Origin: Betaproteobacteria bacterium
Lineage (GTDB): Bacteria > Pseudomonadota > Gammaproteobacteria > Burkholderiales > Rhodocyclaceae
Assembly (NCBI GenBank): GCA_020621405.1
Contig: JAHRYN010000002.1
Span: 62,001 to 126,000 of the forward strand
Reading direction: 5' to 3'
Length of the DNA: 64,000 bases
Below the pieces are notes generated by a model. It ran no database searches and was not told where the DNA came from. It was given only the letters and a program-made list of their open reading frames with translations. How positions within the stretch are numbered: the stretch's first letter is position 1; the number at the start of each line of letters is the position of its first letter. Made by a program: the position numbers and the translations under genes. Shown piece after piece: positions 27,223 through 36,109 of this stretch.

Positions 27223-28524
27223 TCATCGCTGCGGCGGTTCGATGTAGATGGCGCGGAAGTCGTTCACATTGGTCAGCGTCGGTCCGGTCACGATCAGGTC
27301 GTCGATGCCGAGGAAGAAGCCATAGGCGTCGTGCGCTTCCAACATGTCGCATGCGTCGATGCCGGCGGCACGTGCGCGTGCCAGCGTGTCGTCGGTGACC
27401 AGCGCGCCGGCGTTGTCCTCGCTGCCGTCGATGCCGTCGGTGTCGCCCGCCACGGCGTGGATGCCCGGCATGCCGTCGAGCGCGATGGCGAGCGCCAGCA
27501 GGAATTCGGAATTGCGGCCGCCGCGCGGCTTCCGGTCCGCCCTGATCTGCCCCAGCGTGACCGTCGTCTCGCCGCCCGACAGCAGCACGCAGGGCGGCGC
27601 CAGCGGCGTGCCACCGAGCGCGCAGGCCTTTGCGATGCCGCCCAGCACCTTGGCCGCGTCACGCGATTCGCCCTCGATCATGTCGCCCAGCACCAGCGGC
27701 GTCACGCCATGCGCGCGCGCCACCTCGGCCGCCGCCATCAGCGAGGCCCGGGCGGTCGAGATCACCCTTGTTTCGCAGCGCGCGAGGCGTGCGTCGCCGG
27801 CTTTCGGCGTTTCCGACTCCGGCCGCGCCAGCCAGGCCGTGACCGCGGCCGGCACCTCGATGCCGTAGCGGCGGATGATGGCGAGCGCCTCCTCCCGCGT
27901 CGTGTTGTCTGCCACGGTCGGCCCCGATGCCACCACCGCCGGATCGTCGCCCGGCACGTCGGAAATGACCAGCGTGAACACCCGCGCCGGGTAACAGGCC
28001 TGGGCCAGCCGCCCGCCTTTCATCGACGACAGGTGCTTGCGCACGCAGTTCATCTCGTGGATCGCGGCGCCGCTGGCCAGCAGCGCGCGGTTGACCGCCT
28101 GCTTGTCGGCCAGCGTCAGACCTTCGGCCGGCGCCGACAGCAGCGCGGAACCGCCACCCGAAATCAGCGCGATCACCAGATCGTCCCCGGTCAGCCCCTG
28201 CACCGACTGCAGGATGCGCTGTGCCGCGCGCTGCCCGGCCTCGTCCGGCACCGGATGCGCCGCCTCGACCACCTCGATGCGGCTGCACGGTGCACCGTGG
28301 CCGTAGCGCGTGACCACCAGCCCGGACAGTTCGCCCGGCCAGTGCCTCTCCAGCGCCAGGGCCATCGATGCGGCCGCCTTGCCGGCACCGACCACCAGCG
28401 TGCGGCCCTTCGGCGGCGGCGGCAGATTGGACGGCACGCACAGATCCGGATTGGCCGCGTCGAACGCGGCCTGGAACAGGCTGCGCAGGAAGTGTCTGGG
28501 GTCGGGGATCGATGTGAGGCTCAC
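27223..28524 (-). CDS. Glycerate 2-kinase (MOFRL family, TtuD/GckA-like)
   Basis: A 433-residue protein with a DUF4147 N-terminal half (VVGAGKAAASMALALE, ISGGGSALLSAPAEG, NCVRKHLSSMKGGRLA, SDVPGDDPAVVASGP) and a C-terminal MOFRL half (LLSGGETTVTLG, GGRNSEFLLALA, DTDGIDG). It phosphorylates glycerate to 2-phosphoglycerate. The GTG start at 28524 is chosen because an ACGGAG SD is 7 bases upstream; the longer ATG frame from 28596 is not conserved-looking. Together with glycolate oxidase nearby it would complete glycolate, glyoxylate, tartronate semialdehyde and glycerate assimilation. Glyoxylate carboligase and tartronate semialdehyde reductase genes are not in the window. Confidence 0.9.
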   Translation of the reverse strand: MSLTSIPDPRHFLRSLFQAAFDAANPDLCVPSNLPPPPKGRTLVVGAGKAAASMALALERHWPGELSGLVVTRYGHGAPCSRIEVVEAAHPVPDEAGQRAAQRILQSVQGLTGDDLVIALISGGGSALLSAPAEGLTLADKQAVNRALLASGAAIHEMNCVRKHLSSMKGGRLAQACYPARVFTLVISDVPGDDPAVVASGPTVADNTTREEALAIIRRYGIEVPAAVTAWLARPESETPKAGDARLARCETRVISTARASLMAAAEVARAHGVTPLVLGDMIEGESRDAAKVLGGIAKACALGGTPLAPPCVLLSGGETTVTLGQIRADRKPRGGRNSEFLLALAIALDGMPGIHAVAGDTDGIDGSEDNAGALVTDDTLARARAAGIDACDMLEAHDAYGFFLGIDDLIVTGPTLTNVNDFRAIYIEPPQR

Positions 28525-28718
28525 GGCGGCTCCGTCTGTACAGATGTCTGTGTGCTTGCGGGGTCCCGCGGCGTGCCGGATGATGGCCGCCTGCACGAAT
28601 TGCGACGGCTGCGGACTGCGCGCCGTCGTGGGAACATGGGCGGAATTCTAACGTGTTCAGCCTTATATACAGGCGCACACAGGATCAATAACGCTTATCC
28701 ATACCATCAGGAGACGTC

Positions 28719-29285
28719 ATGGGTCACCGCCTTTCGAAGATAGCAACACGCACCGGTGACGGCGGCGAAACCGGCCTCGGCGACGGCACACGGGTGTCGA
28801 AATCGAGCGCACGCATCCACGCGCTGGGCGACGTGGACGAACTGAACAGCGCCATCGGCGTGCTGATCTGCGAGCCGATGCCGGCCGCGCTGTCGGCGCT
28901 GCTGACCGACATCCAGCACGACCTGTTCGACCTCGGCGGCGAACTGGCCATTCCGGGCTACCACCTGATCAAGTCGGAACAGGTGGTGCGGCTGGACGAG
29001 GAACTGGAAAGGCTGAACGCCGAACTGCGCCCGCTGAAGGAGTTCATCCTGCCCGGCGGCACGCGCGCGGCCGCACTCGCGCATCTGGCGCGCACCATCT
29101 GCCGCCGTGCAGAACGCGCGGTGATCAGCGCTGCCGGCGAGGGCAAGGTGTCGGATGCCAGCCGCCAGTACCTGAACCGGTTGTCCGACCTGCTGTTCGT
29201 GCTCGGCCGCACCTTCAACCTGCTCGACGGCCGGGGCGACGTGCTGTGGCAGCGCGGACGCCGGCACGAGGGCGAGACGGGCTGA
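28719..29285 (+). CDS. PduO-type ATP:cob(I)alamin adenosyltransferase
   Basis: A 188-residue helical-bundle enzyme. The N-terminal ATP-binding motif is [21 protein letters not shown] (about residues 10-30), followed by [14 protein letters not shown] and the conserved [25 protein letters not shown] near residue 110. It makes adenosylcobalamin from cob(I)alamin and ATP, the cofactor of methylmalonyl-CoA mutase, ribonucleotide reductase class II and related enzymes. No cobalamin riboswitch was found upstream. It is followed by murI after 34 bases. Confidence 0.93.
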   Translation: MGHRLSKIATRTGDGGETGLGDGTRVSKSSARIHALGDVDELNSAIGVLICEPMPAALSALLTDIQHDLFDLGGELAIPGYHLIKSEQVVRLDEELERLNAELRPLKEFILPGGTRAAALAHLARTICRRAERAVISAAGEGKVSDASRQYLNRLSDLLFVLGRTFNLLDGRGDVLWQRGRRHEGETG

Positions 29286-29319
29286 CCTAGCTGCCTCATC
29301 CGGGCGAAAATGGCGCGCG

Positions 29320-30141
29320 ATGAACCACCACCACGATCTCCACCCTGCCGCCCCGAACGCTCCGATCGGCGTGTTCGACTCGGGCCTCGGCGGCCTGTCG
29401 GTGCTGCGCCATGCGCGCGCCCGACTGCCGGACGAGGATTTCCTCTACGTGGCCGACTCCGGCCACGCCCCCTACGGCGAGCGCAGTGCCGACTGGATAC
29501 GCGAGCGCTGCCTCGAGCTGGGCGGATTCCTGATCGGGCACGGTGCCAAGGCGCTGCTGATCGCCTGCAACACGGCCACCGCCGCCGCGGCCGCCACGCT
29601 GCGTGAACGCTGGCCGCAGCTGCCGGTGATCGGCATGGAACCGGCCGTGAAGCCCGCTGCCGCGGCCACCCGCAGCGGCACCGTGGGTGTGCTGGCCACG
29701 ACAGGCACCCTGGCCAGCGCCCGTTTCGCCGCGCTGCTCGACACCTTCGGCCGCGACGTCCATGTGGTCACGCGATCCGGCAGCGGTCTGGTCGAAGCGG
29801 TGGAACGGGGCGAACTCGACACGCCGGTTACCCGCGCGCTGGTCGAGTCGCATGTGGCGCCGCTGATCGCCGAAGGCGCCGACGTGATCGTGCTCGGCTG
29901 TACCCACTACCCCTTCCTGCGCCCGCTGATCGAGCAGGTCGCCGGCCCCGCGGTCGGCGTCATCGACACCGGCGACTCGGTGGCACGCCAGCTCGTGCGC
30001 AAGCTCGACGCCGCCGGATTGCGCCGCAGCGGACACGCTGGCGGCGAGCGGTTCTGGTCGAGCGCGCCGCCGGCCGCGGCGCGGGAGGTGCTTGGGCGGC
30101 TGTGGCACGACGACGCCAGGATAGAGGCGCTGGGGATCTAG
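29320..30141 (+). CDS. murI: Glutamate racemase
   Basis: A 273-residue member of the Asp/Glu racemase family. Both catalytic cysteines are visible, in [11 protein letters not shown] (about residue 88) and [13 protein letters not shown] (about 197), and the N-terminal [14 protein letters not shown] is diagnostic. It converts L-glutamate to D-glutamate for peptidoglycan. The gene is on the plus strand after the cobalamin adenosyltransferase gene and is convergent with the UbiA-like gene, 32 bases apart. Confidence 0.95.
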   Translation: MNHHHDLHPAAPNAPIGVFDSGLGGLSVLRHARARLPDEDFLYVADSGHAPYGERSADWIRERCLELGGFLIGHGAKALLIACNTATAAAAATLRERWPQLPVIGMEPAVKPAAAATRSGTVGVLATTGTLASARFAALLDTFGRDVHVVTRSGSGLVEAVERGELDTPVTRALVESHVAPLIAEGADVIVLGCTHYPFLRPLIEQVAGPAVGVIDTGDSVARQLVRKLDAAGLRRSGHAGGERFWSSAPPAAAREVLGRLWHDDARIEALGI

Positions 30142-30173
30142 GGGCTGCCGGCAGACACAAGGGTCTGCCGAAC

Positions 30174-31040
30174 CTAGCGCAGGATGAACACCGTCACCGC
30201 CAGCCATCCGAGCATGGCGACGATCAGGTGCGGATCGCGGAACAGGTCATTCGAAGGATCACCGCCACCACCCTGCCGGTGCAGCAGGTAGAGGTAGCGG
30301 AACAGGCCATACAGCACGAAGGGCAGCGTGTAGATCAGGTTGGCCGTGCCATGGATGCGCACGGTTTCCTGATCCACGGTGTACAGCGCGTAGGCGACGA
30401 CCGAACCGGCGCCGGTGATGGTGATGAACTGATCAAGCAGTGCTTCCGAATACTGTTCGAGCACGCGCCGGTGCGCACCGCCTTCCTCCTCCATCAGCAT
30501 CATTTCCGCGCGCCGCTTGGCGAAGCCGAGAAACAGCGTCAGCAGCAGGCCACACATCAGCAGCCAGTTCGACGGCGGGATGCCCAGTCCGGTGGTGCCG
30601 GCCAGCAGGCGCAGCATGAAGCCGGCGCTGATCAGGAACACGTCAAGCACGACGATGCGCTTGAGTCCGTAGCTGTAGCCGAAGTTCATCAGGCCGTAGG
30701 CACACAGCAGATAGACCAGCGTCTTGCCAACCAGCGAAGCCAGCAACAGGGACGCCACCAGACAGGCAGCCATCAGCAGGATGGCGACCGACGGCGACAG
30801 GCTGCCGGCCGCCAGCGGACGCAGGCGCTTGACCGGGTGCAGCCGGTCCTCGCTGATGTCGCGCAGGTCGTTCAGCGCATAGACCGCGCTCGACATCAGG
30901 CAGAAGGCGGCGAACACCAGCAGCGCCGCATGGACGTTCTCCGCACTGTGCCAGGCGTGGCCGAACAGCAGGCCGAAGAACACGAAACCGTTCTTCACCC
31001 ACTGTTTCGGACGCATCAGCTGCAGTGCGGCGGCAATCAC
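30174..31040 (-). CDS. UbiA-superfamily prenyltransferase, decaprenyl-phosphate phosphoribosyltransferase-like
   Basis: A 288-residue polytopic membrane protein of about nine helices. It has the first Asp-rich motif NDLRDISEDRLHP (about residues 57-69), the RPLAAGSLS segment and the N-terminal RPKQWVKNGFVF typical of the branch that transfers phosphoribose to polyprenyl phosphate (DPPR synthase-like) rather than ubiquinone UbiA. The second acidic motif is less clear; YSYGLKRIVVLDVFLI marks that area. GTG start at 31040 overlaps the stop of the upstream GT39 gene by four bases. The partners needed for decaprenylphosphoryl-arabinose synthesis (DprE1/E2) are not seen, so the product is uncertain. 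Confidence 0.8.
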   Translation of the reverse strand: MIAAALQLMRPKQWVKNGFVFFGLLFGHAWHSAENVHAALLVFAAFCLMSSAVYALNDLRDISEDRLHPVKRLRPLAAGSLSPSVAILLMAACLVASLLLASLVGKTLVYLLCAYGLMNFGYSYGLKRIVVLDVFLISAGFMLRLLAGTTGLGIPPSNWLLMCGLLLTLFLGFAKRRAEMMLMEEEGGAHRRVLEQYSEALLDQFITITGAGSVVAYALYTVDQETVRIHGTANLIYTLPFVLYGLFRYLYLLHRQGGGGDPSNDLFRDPHLIVAMLGWLAVTVFILR

Positions 31041-32542
31041 CGGAAGTACCTCTCCTCGAAATAGCAGCCGCAGTCGGGCAGCCAGCGCGGGATGGCATAC
31101 CAGAGCCGGCGCGCCGGCACGAGCACGCCTTCGCGGTAGGCGGCGTAGTCGAAACCATGACCATGGACGCGCCAGAAGGTTGCGCCGCGCACCTCAATCG
31201 TATCGACCTGCACCTCGCGGAAATAGGGCGTGTAGTCGGCGAGGTCGGGCGGCTCCTTGGTGAAGATCAGGATGTCGCGCCCGGCCAGCGTGCGGAAGTC
31301 GGTCAGGATGTCGTCGTGGCGCGCATGGCTCGAAGCCGGACCGAACACCGGCCAGTAACGGCGGTGGTTGTAGCCCATCGTGACCGAAGGCGAGTAGCCG
31401 TCGGTCATCAGTTCGTAGCGCGACGCGTCGTCGCCGAGTGCGGCGATCACTTCGGCCGGCTTCACCGTCTGCACCACGCTGGCGTACTTGCGCCCGCCCA
31501 GCGGCTTGGCCCAGATCTCGACCGGCAGACTGGCCACCACCAGCACCAGCGCGACATGCGCCACCGCCAGACCGGCCGCGATGCGCACCGTACGGCGCAG
31601 CGTCTGTTCGGGCACGGCACGGGCATACAGCAGGAAGGCCAGCGGCACAAAGGAGAACACCCAGTGCAGGCCGATGTTCTTGACCAGCGACAGCATGGCG
31701 AACACCGCCAGCGGCACGGCGACCAGCCAGGGCAGCGCCGCCTGGCGCAGCCAGACCGAGGGCCGGCGGAGCAGCGTCCACGCCACCATCGGCGTCAGCA
31801 CCCACAGCATCATCGCCAGATAGAGCAGCGGCGTCTGCCAGCCCAGATGCGCCTTGCCGTGCCGGTTGAACACGTTGAACATCACGTTCGCCCAGCAGTG
31901 CTGACTGTTCCACCAGGCGTTGTACAGCCCGGCCGGCAGCGCACACAGCACCAGCAGTCCGAGCGCCTTCCATTTCCAAGCCGCCGGCCGCCAGACCGCC
32001 CAGCCGATGTAGCCCAGACCGAGCAGCACCGCGAAATACTTGGACAGGAAGGCGCCGCCGAGCAGCAGTCCGCTCAGCGCGAACGCCCACATGGCGCGCG
32101 CGCGCGCCGCATGCAGGAACAGCAGCGCCGAAGCGACGCTGAAATACACCAGCGGAATGTCGGTGGTGATCAGCACGTCGAGCACGCTGGCCGGCGCAAT
32201 CAGCGTCAGCGCGGCCACGCCCCAGCGCGTGGCCGGCGCGTCGTCGCGCAGGAAGGCGAGCAGCATGAAGGACAGCAGCGCCGGCTGCACGATGGCCGGC
32301 AGGCGCAGCCACCACTCCGCTTCGGACACGCTTATCAGTGCCGCCAGCCACCAGCCCACCATCGGCGGATGGTCGTAGAAGCCACCGGCCGGGATCCTGC
32401 CCCACCAGTAGAAGTAGGCCTCGTCACCGGTGAACGGCAGCGCGACGCCGAGCCAGCCACGGAAAGCCAGCGTCAGCAGCAGTGCCACAAAATAGAAACG
32501 GCGCCAGCTGCTCGCCGACGCCGTCGCGATGGATCCGGTCAC
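31037..32542 (-). CDS. GT39-family (ArnT/PMT-like) membrane glycosyltransferase
   Basis: A roughly 501-residue protein with an N-terminal membrane helix and about 11-12 further helices. The first extracytoplasmic loop holds FTGDEAYFYWWGRIP, the acidic DE motif that binds the polyprenyl-phosphate sugar donor in dolichyl-phosphate mannosyltransferase and ArnT enzymes. The C-terminal 130 residues are a periplasmic domain. It should transfer a lipid-linked sugar to lipid or protein on the periplasmic side. The GTG start at 32542, 7 bases after the aroG stop, is preferred; a longer frame to 32644 overlaps aroG. Its stop overlaps the start of the UbiA-like gene, so the two may form one lipid-linked-sugar pathway. 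Confidence 0.8.
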   Translation of the reverse strand: MTGSIATASASSWRRFYFVALLLTLAFRGWLGVALPFTGDEAYFYWWGRIPAGGFYDHPPMVGWWLAALISVSEAEWWLRLPAIVQPALLSFMLLAFLRDDAPATRWGVAALTLIAPASVLDVLITTDIPLVYFSVASALLFLHAARARAMWAFALSGLLLGGAFLSKYFAVLLGLGYIGWAVWRPAAWKWKALGLLVLCALPAGLYNAWWNSQHCWANVMFNVFNRHGKAHLGWQTPLLYLAMMLWVLTPMVAWTLLRRPSVWLRQAALPWLVAVPLAVFAMLSLVKNIGLHWVFSFVPLAFLLYARAVPEQTLRRTVRIAAGLAVAHVALVLVVASLPVEIWAKPLGGRKYASVVQTVKPAEVIAALGDDASRYELMTDGYSPSVTMGYNHRRYWPVFGPASSHARHDDILTDFRTLAGRDILIFTKEPPDLADYTPYFREVQVDTIEVRGATFWRVHGHGFDYAAYREGVLVPARRLWYAIPRWLPDCGCYFEERYFR

Positions 32543-32549
32543 GGGGCCG

Positions 32550-33632
32550 TCAGTCGCGGTCGGCCAGCGCCCGGCGGCGCGCACGCACGGCTTCGGCCAG
32601 CGTGTCGAGCAGTTCCACGCTCTTGTCCCAGCCCAGGCAGGCATCGGTGATGCTCATGCCGTACTCCGGCGCCTTGCCGGCGACCAGGTCCTGACGGCCT
32701 TCCTTCAGGTGCGACTCGACCATGACACCGAAGATGCGGTCCTCACCGCAGGCCATCTGCGCCGCGACGTCGCGCGCGACGTCCATCTGCAGCGCGCACT
32801 GCTTGCGGCTGTTGGCATGCGAGAAGTCGATCATCACCTTGGCCGGAACGCCGGCGGCGGCCAGTTCACGGCACACCTTCTCGACTGCGTCGGCGTCGTA
32901 GTTCGGCTCCTTGCCACCGCGCAGGATGACGTGGCAGTCCTCGTTGCCGGCCGTCGACACGATGGCGGAATGACCGGCCTTGGTCACCGACAGGAACACG
33001 TGCGGCGCCTGCGCCGACTTGATCGCGTCGGAGGCGATGCGCACATTGCCGTCGGTGCCGTTCTTGAAGCCGACCGGGCACGACAGGCCGGATGCCAGTT
33101 CGCGGTGCACCTGGCTTTCGGTGGTGCGTGCGCCGATCGCGCCCCAGGCCACCAGATCGGCCGTGTATTGCGGCGTGATGGTGTCGAGGAACTCGGTGCC
33201 GGCCGGCAGTCCCATCTCGTTGACCTCGAGCAGGATGCGACGCGCCAGACGCAGGCCGTCGTTGATCTTGAAGCTGTTGTCCAGATGCGGATCGTTGATC
33301 AGCCCCTTCCAGCCCACCGTGGTGCGCGGTTTTTCGAAATAGACGCGCATCACGATTTCCAGCTCGCCGGACAGACGCTCGCGCTGCGCCTTCAGCAGCT
33401 TCGCGTATTCCATGCCGGCTTCGTAATCATGGATCGAGCACGGCCCGATGATGACCAGCAGGCGGTCATCCGCGCCGCGCAGGATGCGGTGGATCGCCTG
33501 GCGCGACGCGAACGTGGTCTGCGAGGCCACATCGCTGGCCGGCAGCTCGCGCAGCACGTGCGAGGGCGGGAGAAGTTCGCGGATTTCCTTGATACGGACG
33601 TCGTCGGTGATCATTTGCATGGGAGCGTTCAT
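32550..33632 (-). CDS. aroG: 3-deoxy-7-phosphoheptulonate (DAHP) synthase, class I
   Basis: A 360-residue enzyme of the AroF/G/H class, close in length to E. coli AroG (350). Landmarks are LLVIIGPCSIHD (about residue 60), RVYFEKPRTTVGWKGL, the GARTTESQVHRELASGLSCPVGFKNGTDG core (about 165-195) and DFSHANSRKQ (about 270). It condenses phosphoenolpyruvate and erythrose 4-phosphate in the first step of aromatic amino acid synthesis. Which amino acid inhibits it cannot be read. It is upstream of the GT39 gene with a 7-base gap and may share a transcript. A palindrome at 33769-33790 separates it from tldD. Confidence 0.93.
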   Translation of the reverse strand: MNAPMQMITDDVRIKEIRELLPPSHVLRELPASDVASQTTFASRQAIHRILRGADDRLLVIIGPCSIHDYEAGMEYAKLLKAQRERLSGELEIVMRVYFEKPRTTVGWKGLINDPHLDNSFKINDGLRLARRILLEVNEMGLPAGTEFLDTITPQYTADLVAWGAIGARTTESQVHRELASGLSCPVGFKNGTDGNVRIASDAIKSAQAPHVFLSVTKAGHSAIVSTAGNEDCHVILRGGKEPNYDADAVEKVCRELAAAGVPAKVMIDFSHANSRKQCALQMDVARDVAAQMACGEDRIFGVMVESHLKEGRQDLVAGKAPEYGMSITDACLGWDKSVELLDTLAEAVRARRRALADRD

Positions 33633-33768
33633 GGCCTTCAGTTTCCGGTGCCGCGCAGGCAGCGCTGCCGATTCAAAGACCGCGATTCTAACCCGGCACG
33701 CGGATTCATTCCTTCATGGGAATCCTGAAGCGCGCTGCGCCGGGCCAACCGCCAGCCTTTCCGGCTAC

Positions 33769-33790
33769 CCCGTCCGGCCGGCCGGACGGG
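33769..33790. repeat. Perfect 22-bp palindrome after tldD
   Basis: CCCGTCCGGCC followed by its exact reverse complement begins one base after the tldD stop. It can form a hairpin but has no T-run. The same CCCGTCCGG arm occurs in the hairpin at 61607-61632 after the BVMO gene, so this is either a GC-rich terminator or a small repeat family. Confidence 0.6.
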
Positions 33791-33791
33791 C

Positions 33792-35273
33792 TCAGGCGGT
33801 CCCGCCAACCGTCAGTCCGTCGATGCGCAGCGTGGGCTGGCCGACGCCGACCGGCACGCTCTGGCCTTCCTTGCCGCAGGTGCCGACACCGCTGTCCAGC
33901 GCCATGTCGTTGCCTATCATCGACACCCGCGTCAGCGCATCCGGCCCGTTGCCGATCAGCGTCGCGCCCTTGATCGGATAGGTCACGCGGCCGTTCTCGA
34001 TCATGTACACCTCGGCGCCCGAAAACACGAACTTGCCGCTCGTGATGTCGACCTGACCGCCGCCGAAATTCACCGCGTACAGACCCTTCTTGACCGACCG
34101 GATGATTTCCTCCGGCGCGCAGCCGCCGTTGAGCATGTAGGTGTTGGTCATGCGCGGCATCGGCAGGTGGGCGAAGCTCTCGCGCCGGCCGTTGCCGGTC
34201 GGCGTCACGCCCATCAGGCGTGCGTTCATGCTGTCCTGCATGTAGCCGACCAGGATGCCGTCCTCGATCAGCGTGGTGCAGCGGGTCGGATTGCCCTCAT
34301 CGTCCACCGTCAGCGAGCCGCGGCGGTTCGGCAGCGTACCGTCGTCGACCACGGTGACGCCGCGCGACGCGACCTGCTGGCCGATGCGTCCGGCAAAGGC
34401 CGAACTGCCCTTGCGGTTGAAGTCGCCTTCCAGCCCGTGGCCGATCGCCTCGTGCAGCAGGATGCCGGGCCAACCGGGGCCGAGCACCACGCTCATGGTG
34501 CCGGCCGGCGCCGGCCGCGCGTCGAGGTTCACGCGTGCCTGATGCACCGCGCGCGCCGCGTAGTCGCGCAGCACGTCGTCGGTGAAATAGCCGTAGTCGA
34601 AGCGGCCGCCACCGCCGCTCGAGCCCTGCTCGCGACGCGTGCCATCCTGCATGATCACGGTGACCGACACCCGCACCAGCGGGCGCACGTCGGCCGCCAT
34701 GTGGCCGTCGTTGCGCATCACCATCACCACCTCGTGCGTGCCGGCGATGTGCGCCATCACCTGCGACACGCGCGCATCCTCGGCGCGCGCATAGCTTTCC
34801 AGCCGTTCGAGCAGCTTGACCTTGGCGGTATCGGTCAGCGACGCGGCCGGATTGGCGGCCGAATACAGCGGCACCGGCGACTGCGTGTTCACGGCACGCG
34901 CGGTCAGTATCTGGCCCTGCGAGGCAATCGCCCGCGTCGCCCGGGCGGCGGCCTCGAGCGCCGGCAGGCTGATCTCGTCGGAATAGGCGAACGCCGTCTT
35001 CTCGCCCTGTATCGCGCGCACGCCGACACCCTGCTCGATGTTGAAGCTGCCCGACTTGACGATGCCCTCTTCCAGACTCCACGCCTCGCTGCACTGGTAC
35101 TGGAAATACAGGTCCGCGTAGTCGATGCGGTGCGAACCGAGCAGGCCGAACACATGGTCCAGATCGCTGCGGGCCAGATCGAAGGGCGCGAGCAGCGTCG
35201 CGTGCGCGGTGTCCATCAGGTCGAGGCCGGGCACGGCGGTCTGCAGGCGGGTACTGGAAAGGGAGCCGGTCAT
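33792..35273 (-). CDS. tldD: Metalloprotease TldD
   Basis: A 493-residue protein whose metal-binding motif [12 protein letters not shown] (HExxxH) is at about residue 268. The TldD C-terminal pattern follows: [37 protein letters not shown] and [16 protein letters not shown]. TldD works with TldE/PmbA in processing peptides such as microcin B17 and CcdA, and in maturing modified peptides. TldE is not in the window. It is the last gene of a minus-strand run yhdP, nitrilase, FeeM-like, tldD; the FeeM-like gene ends 18 bases before it. Confidence 0.93.
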   Translation of the reverse strand: MTGSLSSTRLQTAVPGLDLMDTAHATLLAPFDLARSDLDHVFGLLGSHRIDYADLYFQYQCSEAWSLEEGIVKSGSFNIEQGVGVRAIQGEKTAFAYSDEISLPALEAAARATRAIASQGQILTARAVNTQSPVPLYSAANPAASLTDTAKVKLLERLESYARAEDARVSQVMAHIAGTHEVVMVMRNDGHMAADVRPLVRVSVTVIMQDGTRREQGSSGGGGRFDYGYFTDDVLRDYAARAVHQARVNLDARPAPAGTMSVVLGPGWPGILLHEAIGHGLEGDFNRKGSSAFAGRIGQQVASRGVTVVDDGTLPNRRGSLTVDDEGNPTRCTTLIEDGILVGYMQDSMNARLMGVTPTGNGRRESFAHLPMPRMTNTYMLNGGCAPEEIIRSVKKGLYAVNFGGGQVDITSGKFVFSGAEVYMIENGRVTYPIKGATLIGNGPDALTRVSMIGNDMALDSGVGTCGKEGQSVPVGVGQPTLRIDGLTVGGTA

Positions 35274-35291
35274 GGGTGCTTCAGTCCTGTG

Positions 35292-36074
35292 TCAGGTTGT
35301 CCCGGAACGGCCGAGTCGCTCTGCGATGGCGTCCTCTTCCGGCCTCGGGAAAAAATACTTGTACATCGATTTCTCTTCCTTCAGATCGCGCCAGCGGCCA
35401 CCCAGTTCGTCCACCTTGGCCCGGTAGACCTCCTGGGTGAGGCGCAGCAGGATGGCCGGCGCACCGACACGATCGCACATGCGCTCCTCGGCAGCAGGCA
35501 CGAAGGCGAGATATTTCTCGTAAAAGGCGCGATGGCGGGGGTTCACCTCGATCAGCACGTCGTCGCAGCGCTGCAGCCGGAAGGCGTAGATGCACATCAG
35601 GTGGAACAGCGTGCCCATCAGCCGCTTCGAGCGCACCGACTGCTCGACCGCGAACTTGCCGAACTCGCAAACCTTGCGGCCGCTGTCGCGCAGCGCATGC
35701 ATCACGTCCGGATAGGTTTCGTCGGCCGACAGGCCGGTATCGGAATCCAGATTGACCGTGATGGTGCCGTAGATGTGGCCGTCGAACTCGGCCACCAGCG
35801 TGATGCGGTTGGGCGTCGCATCGATCTGCTTCTTCGTGTGATAGCCACGCCACGAATACATCTTCTCGATCAGCAGGCTGGTGCCTTCGCGCTTCTCGTT
35901 GTCGCTGCTCAGCAGGCGCACCCGGAACTTGTCCTTCTGCTGCGCCATCTCGCGCGTGCCGGCGATTTCCTCCTGCTCGATGCACATCGGCCGCAGGCGA
36001 TCGACGTCCATGACCGTGACTTCGGCCAGCGTATTCGGAAACTGCGGTGGGGGACGGGTGGGTTGATCAGCCAT
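35292..36074 (-). CDS. FeeM-like N-acyltransferase (N-acyl amino acid synthase / exosortase-associated family)
   Basis: A 260-residue GNAT-fold protein related to long-chain N-acyl amino acid synthases (FeeM) and the exosortase-associated acyltransferases. Typical segments are RITLVAEFDGHIYGTITVNLD (about residues 90-110), VCEFGKFAVEQSVRSKRLMGTLFHL (about 135-158) and DDVLIEVNPRHRAFYEKYLAF (about 171-191). The fold is shared with LuxI-type autoinducer synthases. It would join an acyl-ACP chain to an amino-acid amine, giving a signal molecule or membrane lipid precursor. It sits between the nitrilase gene (35 bases upstream) and tldD (18 bases downstream), an unusual place in an otherwise conserved gene order. 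Confidence 0.75.
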   Translation of the reverse strand: MADQPTRPPPQFPNTLAEVTVMDVDRLRPMCIEQEEIAGTREMAQQKDKFRVRLLSSDNEKREGTSLLIEKMYSWRGYHTKKQIDATPNRITLVAEFDGHIYGTITVNLDSDTGLSADETYPDVMHALRDSGRKVCEFGKFAVEQSVRSKRLMGTLFHLMCIYAFRLQRCDDVLIEVNPRHRAFYEKYLAFVPAAEERMCDRVGAPAILLRLTQEVYRAKVDELGGRWRDLKEEKSMYKYFFPRPEEDAIAERLGRSGTT

Positions 36075-36109
36075 GATGACCTCAGCAACAGGATCTCAGC
36101 AGGAAAGCC

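Noticed and set aside
28597-28718. Cobalamin riboswitch before the adenosyltransferase gene
   Set aside because: No B12-box-like sequence or suitable length was found in the gap.
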